Shown: one piece after another, positions 33,113-43,475 of the stretch
Layout of the letters: each line of letters opens with the position of its first letter
Numbering within the stretch: the first letter of the stretch is position 1
Assembly: GCF_036347055.1 (NCBI RefSeq)
Contig: NZ_CP108882.1
Span: 2,369,001 to 2,433,000 of the forward strand
Source of the DNA: Streptomyces sp. NBC_00820
GTDB taxonomy: Bacteria; Actinomycetota; Actinomycetes; Streptomycetales; Streptomycetaceae
Direction: 5' to 3'
DNA length: 64,000 nucleotides
Position numbers and translations under genes: made by a program
The notes under the pieces: generated by a model
What the model saw: only the letters and a program-made list of their open reading frames with translations
Told to the model about the DNA's origin: nothing
The model's database searches: none

Positions 33113-34477
33113 GTGCTTGAGCCCACGAACCAGGTGGACGTCGTCATCGTGGGAGCCGGGATCGCCGGACTCTCGGCGGCTCATCGGCTCACCAGCGCAG
33201 GAGTAACGACCGCAGTCCTGGAGGCCGCCCCTTACGCGGGCGGCCGTATGTCGACCGAGAAGGTCGACGGCTTCCGGCTCGACCGCATCGGACAGCTGCT
33301 GTCCACGTCCTACCCCGAACTCCGGCTGACCCCGGGGCTCGGCTCGCTCGCCCTGCGCCGCTTCGCGCCGGGCGTCCTGCTGCACCGCGACGGGCGCAGG
33401 CATCGTACGGGCGCCCCGGCGGTCGGGGGGAGCGCACGGGGCGCACTGCATGTGGTGCGCGCCCTGGCGAGCGCCCCCAGGGGGCCGGGCGGCTCCCCGG
33501 GGCGCACGGGCGCGCCGGTGGGCGGCGCCGTGGACCAGGCCCGGCTCGGTGCCGCGCTGGGCCGGATCGCCGCCACCCCGGTCGAACGGCTGCTGGCCCG
33601 CCCGGAGTCGCCCGCCGCGCAGGCGCTCGCGGCCCGCGGGGTGCCCGCCCGCACCATCGACGGCTTCCTGCGCCCGCTGCTCGCCGCACTGCTGTGCGAC
33701 CCGGAGCTGACCACGTCCAGCCGGTGCGCCGACCTGGCGCTGCACGCGTTCGCGAGCGGGCGGCTGTGCGTGCCGGAGGGGGGTGCCGACGCGCTCCCGG
33801 AGCTGCTGGCCGCCTCGCTGCCGGCCGGCACCGTGCGCACCGGGGTGCGGGTCACCTCCGTGTCCACCACCGCGGTGAGCACCGCCGAGCACGGCGAGAT
33901 CCGCTGCCGCGCGGTGCTGCTGGCGACCGACGCGCGGGCGGCGGCCGAGCTGCTGCCGGGCCTGCGGGTGCCGGACTTCCATCCGGTGACCGTGGTCCAC
34001 CACACGACGGACGATCCGGACCCGGCGCTGTCGACGGGGACCTCGCTCCTGCTGGACGCCGACCGGGGCGGTCCGGTCGCGCACACGGCGGTGCTCAGCA
34101 ACGTCGATCCGAGCCGGGCGCCCGGCGGGCGCGTGCTGGTCTCCTCGACCGTGCTGGGCACCCCGCCCGACGACCTCGACACCGCCGTCCGCAGCCACCT
34201 CTCCCGCCTCTACGGCACCTCGACGCGCCGCTGGGAGACGCTGGCCGTGCACCACACGCCGGAGGCGGTGCCCGCCATGCGGCCCCCGCACGACCTGCGC
34301 CGCCCGGTGCGCCTCCTGGCCGGCCTGTACGTCTGCGGCGACCACCGCGACACCAGCACCGTCCAGGGCGCCCTCCACTCGGCCCACCGCGCCGCCGCGG
34401 CCGTCCTGCGGGACCTGGGGGCCACAGGCTCGATGCACAGGTCCGACCCACCCCAGAGGCTGCCCCGAGCAGCCTGA
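33113..34477 (+). CDS. FAD-dependent amine oxidase/phytoene desaturase-like oxidoreductase
   Basis: A 454-residue flavoprotein. The dinucleotide motif is VIVGAGIAGLSAAHRL, followed by the FAD-contact segment LEAAPYAGGRMSTEKVDGF. A C-terminal FAD segment reads LAGLYVCGDHRDTSTVQGAL. This layout fits the amine oxidase/protoporphyrinogen oxidase superfamily. The substrate is not predictable. Residues 90-150 hold a Gly/Ala/Pro-rich stretch that may be a flexible loop. GTG at 33113 follows ACAGGAGGGG. Confidence 0.87.
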   Translation: MLEPTNQVDVVIVGAGIAGLSAAHRLTSAGVTTAVLEAAPYAGGRMSTEKVDGFRLDRIGQLLSTSYPELRLTPGLGSLALRRFAPGVLLHRDGRRHRTGAPAVGGSARGALHVVRALASAPRGPGGSPGRTGAPVGGAVDQARLGAALGRIAATPVERLLARPESPAAQALAARGVPARTIDGFLRPLLAALLCDPELTTSSRCADLALHAFASGRLCVPEGGADALPELLAASLPAGTVRTGVRVTSVSTTAVSTAEHGEIRCRAVLLATDARAAAELLPGLRVPDFHPVTVVHHTTDDPDPALSTGTSLLLDADRGGPVAHTAVLSNVDPSRAPGGRVLVSSTVLGTPPDDLDTAVRSHLSRLYGTSTRRWETLAVHHTPEAVPAMRPPHDLRRPVRLLAGLYVCGDHRDTSTVQGALHSAHRAAAAVLRDLGATGSMHRSDPPQRLPRAA

Positions 34478-34537
34478 GGCCGCCTCCGGCGTGGGGTGCG
34501 GGCCCGCGTCCGCGGGCGGGGCGGGGTCACGGGCGGT

Positions 34538-34860
34538 GTGACAACGCCGTCGGCGTACGGGCGAGCCGGGGTCCCGGGCGGGCCAGGGACGCAGACGGCG
34601 TGAGGACGCCGCTGGCGTAACGGGCGAGCCGGAGTCCCCGGCAGGCCAAGGACGCGGGCGACGTGAGAACGCCGTCGGCGTACGGGCGGGCCGGGGTCGC
34701 AGGCTGCGCCAGGGACGCAGACGGCAGTGAGGACGCCGCTGGCGTAACGCGCGGGCCGGGAGCGCAGGCGACGTGAGGACGCCGTCGGCGCACGGGCGAG
34801 CCGGGGTCCCGGCCGGGCCAGGCGGCGCAGTCGACGTGAGAACGCCGTCGGCGCACGGGC
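34538..34860. repeat. Six-unit tandem repeat of about 63 bases
   Basis: The phrase GTGAGNACGCCGTCGGCG or its variant GCTGGCG recurs with the shared ACGCC at 34544, 34606, 34669, 34733, 34779 and 34842. Spacings are 62, 63, 64, 46 and 63 bases. The unit continues TACGGGCGAGCCGGGGTC. Spacing is not a constant multiple of three, which argues against coding. It sits in the 628-base gap between two convergent genes, with no other supported feature except the heptamer array. Confidence 0.8.
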
Positions 34861-35038
34861 GAGCCCAGGTCGCAGGCGGGAGCGCGGGCGGGGCGTCGTC
34901 GCGTCGCGCCCGCGCCTCCGGCTCGCCGGGCCCCCGGCCTCGCCACGCCACGACGCCGCCGGGTCCGGCCCCGCGCCGCCTCGCCACGACCGGCGGGCGC
35001 AGTCCAGCCGCATGCGGCGCGGGGTGCGGCAGCGCTCG

Positions 35039-35105
<67 letters not shown>

Positions 35106-35110
<5 letters not shown>

Positions 35111-36617
35111 CCAGTGCGGCCACCTTGTCGCGGTAGCCGCGTGCGGGGGCCGCGTCCTTGTAGGGCTCCAGGCGGCGTTCGAAGTCCTTGACGTACTCGA
35201 CGGCGCGGACCGAGCGCATCTCGACGGCCTGGGCGGCCGCCTCCGCGGCGAGGGCGCAGGCCTGGTCGAGTTCGCCGAGGCCGAGGCGGGCGGTGGCGAG
35301 GACGACGCGGCAGAAGAGGCGGCTGCGGGCGTGGACGGGGGCGCGCAGCTGCAGCGAGCGTTCCGCGTGCTGGGCGGCGGCGCGGTACTGCTGGAGGTCC
35401 CGGTGGCAGTGCCCCAGCTCGTCGGCGAGCTGTGCCTCGTCGAAGAAGTGCGCCCAGTGCGGCACGTCGTCCCCGGGCCGGGCCGCCTCCAGCGCGCGCT
35501 CGGCCCGCACCAGTGCGCCCGTGCACGCCCGCACCTCACCGAGGACGCCGTGCGCCCGCGCCTCGGCGGCGTGCAGCAGCGCCTGCACGACCGGCGGCGC
35601 GCCGGTGCCGACCCCCTGCTGCGCGACCCGGGTGAGCTGCACGGCCTCCCTGCCGTGCCCGAGGTAGACGGCCTGGCGGCTCATGGTGACCAGGACGTAG
35701 GACCCGTAGGCGCGGTCCCCGGCCGCCTGGGCGAGCCGCAGGGCCTGGACGAAGTAGCGCTGGGCCAGTCCGTGCGCGGCGATGTCGTACGACGTCCAGC
35801 CCGCGAGCCGGGTGAGATCGGCGGCCGCGGCGAACAGCCGGCGACCGGTCTGCTCGCCGTAGACACCGCGCAGCATCGGCTCGCACTCGTGCTCCAGGTA
35901 GCGCACGAGGGCCTGGCGCGCATGTCCGCCGCCGTACTGGTCGTCGAGGGTGCGGAACAGTTCCCCGACCGAGCGCAGCGCCGCGATGTCGCCGCCGCTC
36001 ACCCGGTGCCCCGGCACCCGCTCGGCGTGGCCGCGGGGGCGGGGCGGGACCGGCGCGGCGACGGGCGCGAACCGGTCCTCGGCCCTGCCCGCGGGGCGGC
36101 CCGGTACCGGGACGGCGGACTCGGCGCCGGGGCGGACCTGCGCGGGCACCCGGGCCAGGGCCTCGCGGGCCACCTTGTCGTCGGGCCTGCCGATCAGCCA
36201 GTCCCGGCTGGGCACGACGAGGCCCGCCGGGGTGAAGGCGATCTTGCGCAGCTCGGCATGGCTGCCGGAGTCCTTGCGCCACAGTCCGCCGACGATGTCG
36301 ACGGCCTCCTCCGGGGTGGCCGCGAACTCCAGCCCGGCGTACACCGGCGCGCACGCGTCCAGTCCGAGATCCTGTGCCGTGAGCCGGCGCCCGAGCCGGC
36401 GGGTGAAGACCTCGGCGATGAGGGCGGGGGTCGTCCCCCGGGGCTGCTGTCCTCGCAGCCAGCGGGTGACCGAGGTCTTGTCATATCTGAGGTCCAGCCC
36501 GTGCTCCAGACCGAGCTGGTCGACGCGACGGGCCAGACCCGCGTTGGAGAACCCCGCCTCCGCGATGAGCGTGGCGAGCTGGCGGTTGGGGGTGCGCTGC
36601 GCGGGTCGGTCCGTCAT
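35106..36617 (-). CDS. TPR-containing transcriptional regulator (NsdA-like architecture)
   Basis: A 503-residue protein. The N-terminal helix-turn-helix-like region ([42 protein letters not shown]) is followed by a long helical repeat region ([40 protein letters not shown]) of TPR type. This is the architecture of Streptomyces developmental regulators such as NsdA, though I do not claim orthology. A Pro/Arg-rich linker lies near residues 165-220. ATG at 36617 follows AGGAGA. It is divergent from lipB across a 266-base promoter region. Confidence 0.83.
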
Positions 36618-36883
36618 CTGCGGTGCGGTCTCCTGCCTACCAGGCCTCTGAGGTGCCGGGATTGCCTGTGAGCAGCCCATTCGGCCTCACGAACGGCGCG
36701 AATGTAGCGGAGAGTGAGCAGGTCATCGCACACTTCGACAGGCATTCATCCGATCGTGTGAGGATTGCCCGCGCGGCTGACGTACTCCGGTCGGACGTAC
36801 AGTGGCGTGGGCGCGATACGTGCCTGACACAACCGTCACGGGGAGACCCGGGATGCCGCGGGATGCCAAGGGAGGCGCTTGCC

Positions 36884-37681
36884 GTGAGTGAGCTGCGGTT
36901 CGTTCGCATGGGGTTCGGCGCGGACGCCGTCGACTACCAGGAGGCGTGGGACGAACAGCGCCGGGTGCACGCGGCCCGGTTCACCGACGAGGTTCCCGAC
37001 ACCGTGCTGCTCCTGGAACACCCCCCGGTGTACACGGCGGGCCGTCGCACCGAGGACAGCGAGCGTCCGCTGGACGGCACCCCCGTCGTCGACGTGGACC
37101 GCGGCGGCAAGATCACCTGGCACGGCCCCGGCCAGCTCGTCGGCTACCCGATCCAGAAGCTCCCGCGCCCCGTGGACGTCGTCGCGCACGTGCGCCGGCT
37201 GGAGGAGGCGCTGATCCGCACCTGCGCGGAGTACGGCGTCGAGACCACCCGGGTCGAGGGCCGCAGCGGGGTGTGGGTGCTCGGCGACCCGGTCGAGCGG
37301 CGGCCGGCCCTCGGCGGGCTGTCCCTGGACTTCGACCCGCGGCTGAACGACGAGGAGTTCGACCCCCGGCTCAACGGTCCGGAGTACGCCCCGTCCAACG
37401 CCGGCCAGCGCCGCGAGGACCGCAAGATCGCCGCGATCGGCATCCGCGTCGCCAAGGGCGTCACGATGCACGGCTTCTCCTTCAACGTGAACCCGGACAA
37501 CCGCTGGTTCGACCGGATCATCCCGTGCGGCATCCGCGACGCGGGCGTCGCCTCCCTGGCGAACGAACTGGGCCGGGACATCACGGTCGAGGACGTCCTG
37601 CCGGTGATCGAGCGGCACCTGAAGGACGTGCTGGAGAACGCGGACCTGAAGCCGCGTGTGATCGAGAAGGCGTCGGCCTGA
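36884..37681 (+). CDS. lipB: Octanoyl-[ACP]:protein N-octanoyltransferase
   Basis: LipB moves octanoate from acyl carrier protein to lipoyl domains, the first step of de novo lipoate attachment. The 265-residue protein shows the family core [33 protein letters not shown] and the catalytic segment [13 protein letters not shown] with its Cys; the partner Lys is in RKIAAIG. GTG at 36884 is selected because GGAGG ends eight bases upstream. lipA follows 136 bases later. The targets in this window are the two lipoyl domains of the E2 gene at 21.5 kb. Confidence 0.96.
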   Translation: MSELRFVRMGFGADAVDYQEAWDEQRRVHAARFTDEVPDTVLLLEHPPVYTAGRRTEDSERPLDGTPVVDVDRGGKITWHGPGQLVGYPIQKLPRPVDVVAHVRRLEEALIRTCAEYGVETTRVEGRSGVWVLGDPVERRPALGGLSLDFDPRLNDEEFDPRLNGPEYAPSNAGQRREDRKIAAIGIRVAKGVTMHGFSFNVNPDNRWFDRIIPCGIRDAGVASLANELGRDITVEDVLPVIERHLKDVLENADLKPRVIEKASA

Positions 37682-37817
37682 TCACACCCCCCGATCAGGG
37701 GAATGCGCCCTGCGGCCGGCGGGTTGGTCTCTCCGGTAGGGCTCAGTTACCACGGGCGTACCCTGGTGTACGCCGAAGAATCGAAGACTACTCAAAGCAA
37801 TCAGCAGGGAGCCGGTC

Positions 37818-38783
37818 GTGTCCGCAGTCGCACCCGACGGACGCAAGATGCTGCGCCTGGAGGTCCGCAACAGCCAGACCCCCATCGAGCGCAAGCCCGA
37901 GTGGATCAAGACCCGGGCGAAAATGGGTCCCGAGTACACGAAGATGCAGAACCTCGTGAAGGGCGAGGGCCTGCACACGGTGTGCCAGGAAGCCGGTTGC
38001 CCCAACATCTACGAGTGCTGGGAGGACCGCGAGGCGACCTTCCTCATCGGTGGCGACCAGTGCACCCGGCGCTGTGACTTCTGCCAGATCGACACGGGCA
38101 AGCCCGAGGCGCTGGACCGTGACGAGCCGCGCCGCGTGGGCGAGTCCGTGGTCACCATGGACCTGAACTACGCCACCATCACCGGCGTCGCCCGCGACGA
38201 CCTGGAGGACGGCGGCGCCTGGCTGTACGCCGAGACCGTGCGCCAGATCCACGCGCAGACGGCGGGCCGCGAGGCCGGTCGCACCAAGGTCGAGCTGCTG
38301 GCCCCCGACTTCAACGCGGTCCCGGAGCTGCTCGCGGAGGTCTTCGCCTCGCGCCCCGAGGTCTTCGCGCACAACGTCGAGACCGTGCCCCGGATCTTCA
38401 AGCGGATCCGTCCCGGCTTCCGCTACGAGCGCTCGCTGAAGGTCATCACCGAGGCCCGCGACTTCGGCCTGGTCACCAAGTCCAACCTGATCCTCGGCAT
38501 GGGCGAGACCCGCGAGGAGGTCAGCGAGGCGCTCCAGCAGCTGCACGAGGCCGGCTGCGAGCTGATCACCATCACCCAGTACCTGCGCCCCTCCGTGCGC
38601 CACCACCCCGTCGAGCGCTGGGTGAAGCCGCAGGAGTTCGTGGAGCTGAAGGAGGAGGCCGAGGAGATCGGCTTCTCCGGCGTGATGTCCGGCCCGCTGG
38701 TCCGCTCCTCGTACCGCGCCGGCCGCCTGTACCAGATGGCCATCGAGAAGCGCGGCTCGTACGTCGCCTCCCAGGCGGTGTGA
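37818..38783 (+). CDS. lipA: Lipoyl synthase (radical SAM)
   Basis: LipA inserts two sulfurs into the octanoyl chain bound to E2 using two [4Fe-4S] clusters. Both cysteine motifs are intact in the 321-residue protein. The auxiliary cluster uses Cys56, Cys61 and Cys67 ([12 protein letters not shown]). The radical-SAM cluster uses Cys82, Cys86 and Cys89 (CTRRCDFC). The C-terminal RSSY motif (VRSSYRAG) is present. GTG at 37818 follows CAGGGAG. The leader contains GGCGTAC-N6-GTACGCC, an inverted repeat at about 37757-37776 that may be regulatory. Confidence 0.97.
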   Translation: MSAVAPDGRKMLRLEVRNSQTPIERKPEWIKTRAKMGPEYTKMQNLVKGEGLHTVCQEAGCPNIYECWEDREATFLIGGDQCTRRCDFCQIDTGKPEALDRDEPRRVGESVVTMDLNYATITGVARDDLEDGGAWLYAETVRQIHAQTAGREAGRTKVELLAPDFNAVPELLAEVFASRPEVFAHNVETVPRIFKRIRPGFRYERSLKVITEARDFGLVTKSNLILGMGETREEVSEALQQLHEAGCELITITQYLRPSVRHHPVERWVKPQEFVELKEEAEEIGFSGVMSGPLVRSSYRAGRLYQMAIEKRGSYVASQAV

Positions 38784-38935
38784 GCAAGGGCGCGAGCCAA
38801 GCGTGTGAATTCACGCACAAGGTGCTACCGGCCGGTATTGGCCGAGTCGACGCGGTCCTGACAGTCCCCCCTGATGAGGGCGACGCCAGGGCCGCGTCGG
38901 CGTTCGCGGGTGCCGTATCGGGGCTTCACCGACGT

Positions 38936-38964
38936 TTGACCGGTCGGTCACGCCCTGGTAACAC
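38936..38964 (+). promoter_or_regulatory. Candidate vegetative promoter
   Basis: TTGACC (38936-38941), 17-base spacer, TAACAC (38959-38964), about 70 bases upstream of the next small gene. This fits the consensus of the principal Streptomyces sigma factor. Confidence 0.4.
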
Positions 38965-39031
38965 CGAACAGTGACCCTGGAATCACGTCACATCACGTCA
39001 CGTACGTCCGCACCGGAGGAGGCTCCCGACC

Positions 39032-39229
39032 ATGCAGGCCGCGCCCGTTCGCGCCACCGCCATCCCGTCCTTCACCGACGCCATCCGTGCCGTCGAGTCG
39101 CTGCTGATGAGCGGCGGCCAGCGCACCGCCCGCCGCAACGCCTGGACCTCCGTGCTGGAGGACCGCCGCCGCGCCAAGGACAGGGTCGAGGCGCAGCGCG
39201 TGCTGGACCAGGCGGCCACGCGCCCCTGA
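39032..39229 (+). CDS. Small conserved Streptomyces protein (65 aa)
   Basis: A 65-residue basic, helical protein (MQAAPVRATAIPSFTDAI, LMSGGQRTARRNAW, VLEDRRRAKDRVEAQR). GGAGGAGG precedes ATG at 39032 by eight bases. It lies between lipA and the DUF4191 gene in the same orientation. No domain is recognised. The run of Arg/Lys suggests nucleic-acid or membrane surface contact, but that is speculation. Confidence 0.75.
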   Translation: MQAAPVRATAIPSFTDAIRAVESLLMSGGQRTARRNAWTSVLEDRRRAKDRVEAQRVLDQAATRP

Positions 39230-39326
39230 CCCCCTCCCCCCCTCCGCCGGCCCGACCGTTCCCCTCCGCCGGCCCGACCGGGCACTGCCGTCGTCCGCGC
39301 TCCCGGGGCCACGTAGACTTCCAGAC

Positions 39327-40028
39327 ATGGCGAGGAAGGAAACAGCGGCGGACGCCGCTAACGCAGGGCGACTGAAGCAGATCGCTCTCACGTACAAGAT
39401 GACCCGCAAGGCCGACAAGACGATCGGTCTTGTACTCGCGGCCGTCGGCATCGGCACGTTCGGTGTCCTCCTCGCGATCGGCTTCTTGATCGGCCACCCG
39501 TGGTACCTCGGTGTCCTGGGCGTGCTGCTCGGTCTGCTGGCCGCGGCGATCACGTTCGGCCGCAGGGCCGAGCGGGCCGCGTTCGGGCAGATGGAGGGCC
39601 AGCCGGGCGCCGCAGCGGCCGTGCTGGACAACATCGGCCGGGGCTGGACGACCACCCCCGCGGTCGCGATGAACCGCAGCCAGGACGTGGTGCACCGCGC
39701 GGTCGGCAAGGCCGGCATCGTGCTGGTGGCCGAGGGCAACCCGAACCGGGTGAAGAGCCTGCTTGCGGCCGAGAAGAAGAAGATGAACCGCATCGTGACG
39801 GACGTCCCCGTGCACGACGTGATCGTGGGCACCGGCGACGGCCAGATCGCGCTGAAGAAGCTGCGCACCACCATGCTGAAGTACCCGCGCGTGCTGACCG
39901 GCCCCCAGGTGACCACCACCAACGACCGGCTGCGCGCCATGGGCGATCTCATGACCAACATGCCGCTGCCGAAGGGCCCGATGCCCAAGGGCATGCGGAT
40001 GCCGAAGGGCGGCGGCAAGGCCCGCTGA
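39327..40028 (+). CDS. DUF4191 family membrane protein
   Basis: A 233-residue protein. A cytoplasmic N-terminus leads to two adjacent transmembrane helices (IGLVLAAVGIGTFGVLLAIG and GVLGVLLGLLAAAITFG). A soluble domain follows, with GIVLVAEGNPNRVKSLLAAEKKKMNRI, characteristic of DUF4191. The C-terminus is rich in Pro/Lys/Gly/Met. Function unknown. A strong hairpin follows the stop. Confidence 0.9.
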   Translation: MARKETAADAANAGRLKQIALTYKMTRKADKTIGLVLAAVGIGTFGVLLAIGFLIGHPWYLGVLGVLLGLLAAAITFGRRAERAAFGQMEGQPGAAAAVLDNIGRGWTTTPAVAMNRSQDVVHRAVGKAGIVLVAEGNPNRVKSLLAAEKKKMNRIVTDVPVHDVIVGTGDGQIALKKLRTTMLKYPRVLTGPQVTTTNDRLRAMGDLMTNMPLPKGPMPKGMRMPKGGGKAR

Positions 40029-40040
40029 CCTCACTCCTAC

Positions 40041-40093
40041 GCGTACGACGAAGGGGCGCCCGGAATCACTCCGGGCGCCCCTTCGTCGTACGC
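40041..40093 (+). terminator. Very strong perfect hairpin
   Basis: Two 24-base perfect arms (40041-40064 and 40070-40093; core AAGGGGCGCCCGGA) around an ATCAC loop, 13 bases after the DUF4191 stop. Partial copies of the outer stem sequence CGTCGTACGCG recur just downstream. It probably acts for both flanking convergent genes. Confidence 0.88.
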
Positions 40094-40209
40094 GCGTCTT
40101 CGTCGTACGCGCGCCGACCCGTCGTACGCGGGGCCGACGCTTTGGGTGCCGTGGGCGCTGTGGCGCTGTGGGTGCCATGGGCGCCGTGGTCGCTGTGGCG
40201 CTGTGGGCG

Positions 40210-40677
40210 CTAGATGCGGACCTCGACGGTCTGGGCGAGTCGGTCGTGCAGGCCGCGGCCGTCCCGGTCCCAGACCAGGGCGGGGATCGCGAGGCAGAGC
40301 AGGACCGTGCGCAGCAGGGCGCGCAGCGGGTTCACGACGCCCGTCCGCAGGGCCACGACCCGGATGCCGAAGAGGCGCTTGCCCGGGGTGAAGCCGAGGG
40401 TGCCGACCGTCAGGGCGCTCATCACGAGGAAGACGAGCAGCGCCCAGTTGCTGGTGGCGGGGCTGTTGCCATGGGTGATCAGGCCGTATGCGATCAGCAC
40501 GCACAGTCCCCAGTCCACGGCCAGCGCGCCGAGCCGCCGGCCGGGCCGTGCGATCGAGTTCGGGCCCTCTTCCGGCAGACCGAGCTGCTCCCCCCGGTAC
40601 CCGAAGTCGGCACCGGCGTCTTCCATCGCCGCGCGCGGCCCGGAAAGCCACGATCCGATTGCTTGCCTGTTGTCCAC
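40210..40677 (-). CDS. RDD family membrane protein
   Basis: A 155-residue protein. About 45 soluble residues precede an RDD domain with two or three helices (RLGALAVDWGLCVLIAYGLI, WALLVFLVMSALTVGTLGF, LLRTVLLCLAIPALVWD). The Arg and two Asp positions that define the family are visible (RRLGALAVDW and RDGRGLHDRL). The role is unknown, possibly transport. GTG at 40677. It is divergent from glnA. Confidence 0.9.
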   Translation of the reverse strand: MDNRQAIGSWLSGPRAAMEDAGADFGYRGEQLGLPEEGPNSIARPGRRLGALAVDWGLCVLIAYGLITHGNSPATSNWALLVFLVMSALTVGTLGFTPGKRLFGIRVVALRTGVVNPLRALLRTVLLCLAIPALVWDRDGRGLHDRLAQTVEVRI

Positions 40678-40752
40678 CCGTCCACGGTACTGCGCCCGGA
40701 TTCGGGCAGGGCGCGGAGGGGTGTGTCGGGGCTAGGGTGGACGGGTAGCCGG

Positions 40753-40790
40753 TTAACTTCTGCGAAACAAATGGGTCACGCTCGAGAAAC
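40753..40790 (+). promoter_or_regulatory. GlnR double operator at the glnA promoter
   Basis: Four boxes with exact six-base spacing: TTAAC (40753-40757), GAAAC (40764-40768), GTCAC (40775-40779) and GAAAC (40786-40790). This is the established GlnR a-site/b-site arrangement of Streptomyces nitrogen genes, including glnA. It lies 98 bases before the glnA start. GlnR should activate glnA under nitrogen limitation. Confidence 0.88.
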
Positions 40791-40887
40791 CACCCATCCC
40801 TAGGGTCGGCACGAGCGTGTGCCCCCGCACTGGCCGCACGAACGATCTACCACCCCGGCGCCGACGGTCGGGAGTAGGAGGAGCTGG

Positions 40888-42297
40888 ATGTTCCAGAACG
40901 CCGACGAGGCCAAGAAGTTCATCGCGGACGAGGACGTCAAGTTCGTCGACGTCAGGTTCTGCGACCTGCCGGGCGTCATGCAGCACTTCACGGTGCCCGT
41001 CGATGCGTTCGACCCGGACGAGGAGCTGGCCTTCGACGGATCGTCGATCCGCGGCTTCCAGGCCATCCACGAGTCCGACATGGCCCTGCGCGCCGACCTG
41101 TCGACGGCCCGGATGGACCCGTTCCGCCGGGACAAGACGCTGAACGTCAACTTCTTCATCCACGACCCGATCACGGGCGAGCAGTACTCCCGTGACCCGC
41201 GCAACGTGGCGCGGAAGGCGGAGGCGTACCTCGCGTCCACCGGTATCGCCGACACCGCGTACTTCGGCCCCGAGGCCGAGTTCTACGTGTTCGACAGCGT
41301 GCGCTTCAAGACCGCCGAGAACGAGGCGTTCTACCACATCGACTCCGAGGCCGGCGCCTGGAACACCGGCGCCATCGAGGACAACCGCGGTTACAAGGTC
41401 CGCTACAAGGGCGGCTACTTCCCGGTCCCGCCGGTCGACCACTTCGCCGACCTGCGCGCCGAGATCTCCCTGGAGCTGGAGCGCTCCGGCCTGAAGGTCG
41501 AGCGCCAGCACCACGAGGTGGGCACCGCCGGCCAGGCCGAGATCAACTACAAGTTCAACACGCTGCTCGCCGCGGCCGACGACCTCCAGCTCTTCAAGTA
41601 CATCGTGAAGAACGTCGCCTGGCGCAACGGCAAGACGGCGACCTTCATGCCGAAGCCGATCTTCGGCGACAACGGCTCGGGCATGCACGTGCACCAGTCG
41701 CTGTGGGCGGGCGGCGCCCCGCTCTTCTACGACGAGGCCGGTTACGCGGGCCTGTCGGACATGGCCCGCTACTACATCGGCGGCATCCTCAAGCACGCCC
41801 CGTCGCTGCTGGCGTTCACCAACCCGACGGTGAACTCCTACCACCGCCTGGTTCCGGGCTTCGAGGCGCCGATCAACATGGTGTACTCGCAGCGCAACCG
41901 CTCCGCGGCCATGCGTATCCCGATCACCGGCTCGAACCCGAAGGCCAAGCGCGTCGAGTTCCGTGCCCCGGACTCCTCCGGCAACCCGTACCTGGCCTTC
42001 TCCGCACTGCTCCTCGCGGGTCTGGACGGCGTCAAGAACAAGATCGAGCCGGCCGAGCCGATCGACAAGGACCTGTACGAGCTGGCTCCGGAGGAGCACG
42101 CGAACGTCGCCCAGGTCCCGACCTCGCTCGGTGCGGTCCTCGACCGCCTGGAGGCGGACCACGAGTTCCTCCTCCAGGGCGACGTGTTCACGCCGGACCT
42201 GATCGAGACGTGGATCGACTACAAGCGCACCAACGAGATCGCCCCGCTCCAGCTGCGTCCGCACCCGCACGAGTTCGAGCTGTACTACGACGTCTGA
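40888..42297 (+). CDS. glnA: Glutamine synthetase, type I
   Basis: GlnA makes glutamine from glutamate, ammonium and ATP as a cytoplasmic dodecamer. The 469-residue protein has the type I blocks [47 protein letters not shown] and [10 protein letters not shown]. The adenylylation site Tyr397 sits in [10 protein letters not shown], so the enzyme can be switched off by GlnE. ATG at 40888 follows GGAGGAGC. A GlnR double box is upstream and a terminator is directly downstream. It marks the right edge of the conserved core region in this window. Confidence 0.98.
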   Translation: MFQNADEAKKFIADEDVKFVDVRFCDLPGVMQHFTVPVDAFDPDEELAFDGSSIRGFQAIHESDMALRADLSTARMDPFRRDKTLNVNFFIHDPITGEQYSRDPRNVARKAEAYLASTGIADTAYFGPEAEFYVFDSVRFKTAENEAFYHIDSEAGAWNTGAIEDNRGYKVRYKGGYFPVPPVDHFADLRAEISLELERSGLKVERQHHEVGTAGQAEINYKFNTLLAAADDLQLFKYIVKNVAWRNGKTATFMPKPIFGDNGSGMHVHQSLWAGGAPLFYDEAGYAGLSDMARYYIGGILKHAPSLLAFTNPTVNSYHRLVPGFEAPINMVYSQRNRSAAMRIPITGSNPKAKRVEFRAPDSSGNPYLAFSALLLAGLDGVKNKIEPAEPIDKDLYELAPEEHANVAQVPTSLGAVLDRLEADHEFLLQGDVFTPDLIETWIDYKRTNEIAPLQLRPHPHEFELYYDV

Positions 42298-42305
42298 TCC
42301 GCACA

Positions 42306-42341
42306 GGTGGTGTGCCCCCGACAGCAGGGGGGCACACCACC
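42306..42341 (+). terminator. glnA terminator
   Basis: Fourteen-base perfect arms GGTGGTGTGCCCCC (42306-42319) and its complement (42328-42341) around an eight-base loop, nine bases after the glnA stop. Confidence 0.9.
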
Positions 42342-42641
42342 GTAAGGCCGCGCTGACCTGCGGATTTACCGCTTCATGGCTCACCAGTGATCACCGTTGG
42401 TTTTCAGCATCTTGTGCAACGCAAGTGCAAGATGATCTTGAACGCCTGACACCCCATCAGCAATGCCAGATCTCAAACGGCGGTCACACGCAGTGATGGT
42501 GAATCCGTTCGGCCATCGCCGCGAGGGCGATGCCTGCACCCTCTCGCTCGAAACGGCGTAGGCCTCCTGGCGCCAGTCGGTGAAGACCATCGCGACCGCG
42601 TGTACAGCCGTTCGTGGCCCCTGTGGCTTAGAGTCAGCCGA
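42342..42641. other. Left edge of accessory region; 38-base methyltransferase-gene fragment
   Basis: Positions 42565-42602 are identical over 38 bases, in the same orientation, to 53419-53456 inside the DNA methyltransferase gene. Read on the minus strand they encode HAVAMVFTDWRQ. The flanks on both sides are unrelated to that gene. The rest of this gap between the glnA terminator and the first accessory gene shows no supported gene. Base composition drops in GC compared with the core side. Confidence 0.8.
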
Positions 42642-43169
42642 ATGGATCAGGGGTGGGCGGCCCTCTTGGGCGCCGCGATCGGAGTAGTCGGCACGACCGC
42701 AGCGTCGGCGCTGACTGGTTGGGCAGGTCGACGACAAGTCCAGACACAGCAGGCGGGCGAGCACGCCCGTTGGCGCAAGCAAGGACAAAGGGAAACGTAC
42801 GCCGCCTTCCTCACCACCGTCGAACAGATCAGGGAACACAGCCACCGGGGCGACGTAGAGTTCGCACGAATTGAACAGGCGAACCGTGCCAGCGACGAAC
42901 TCAACGAATTGGTGGACGCGGTGAACCGCACCCTGTCAATGGTCATCGTGGAGGGACCTGAATCCGTCGTGAGAACGGCCGAGGAGCTCCAAGAGACCTC
43001 GTGTGAGGTCGCGGGCAGGGCGATGGACATCCTCTCGGCGCGTCGGAACGGCGCCGATGTATCCCAGCTGCGCCAGGATCTGGCGGAGGCGCAATCCTGG
43101 CTCGATAGGGGGATCACTGCCTACGCCAAGGCGGTGCGCACCGTCCTTGACCAGCCTCCGAGCACGTAG
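42642..43169 (+). CDS. Hypothetical single-pass membrane protein
   Basis: A 175-residue protein. One N-terminal helix (WAALLGAAIGVVGTTAASAL) is followed by a charged, mostly helical cytoplasmic region (QAGEHARWRKQGQRETYAAF, ARIEQANRASDELNELVDAV), perhaps a coiled coil. Similar short anchored proteins are common in Streptomyces and on mobile elements; none has a known role. ATG at 42642 is chosen because the preceding in-frame sequence is not membrane-like. It is the first intact gene of the island. Confidence 0.75.
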   Translation: MDQGWAALLGAAIGVVGTTAASALTGWAGRRQVQTQQAGEHARWRKQGQRETYAAFLTTVEQIREHSHRGDVEFARIEQANRASDELNELVDAVNRTLSMVIVEGPESVVRTAEELQETSCEVAGRAMDILSARRNGADVSQLRQDLAEAQSWLDRGITAYAKAVRTVLDQPPST

Positions 43170-43475
43170 CAGCGTTTTCTCCCCCGATACGGTCGAAGTC
43201 GTGTCCGGGGCACGTCGGGTTGGTCACCCGTAGGCGTGCGCCGGTTAATCGCGCGCGACTCTTAGCCGTCGAACACGTGCCGCGCGCCGGGGCCGCCATC
43301 ATCTGCGGGCGACGACAAGGCGGAGTGCCTGCGCCACACGTCCCTTGGCCGATACCCGCCGGAGCACCTCGAGCCCCGTCTCCCGAGTACGGGAGCCAAG
43401 CAGCAGGAAGGACCCAGGAGACGGCGTTTGGCCGCGACCGCGCCGTCTGCCCCGAACCACCCGGACTCGCTCGGG

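Noticed and set aside
42342..42641. tRNA gene as an attachment site at the island's left edge
   Set aside because: No cloverleaf or TTCGAATC-like T-loop segment could be found on either strand here.
43206..43475. Additional gene between the single-pass membrane protein and the nuclease-like gene
   Set aside because: Open frames on both strands are low-complexity and overlap the nuclease-like gene without start signals.
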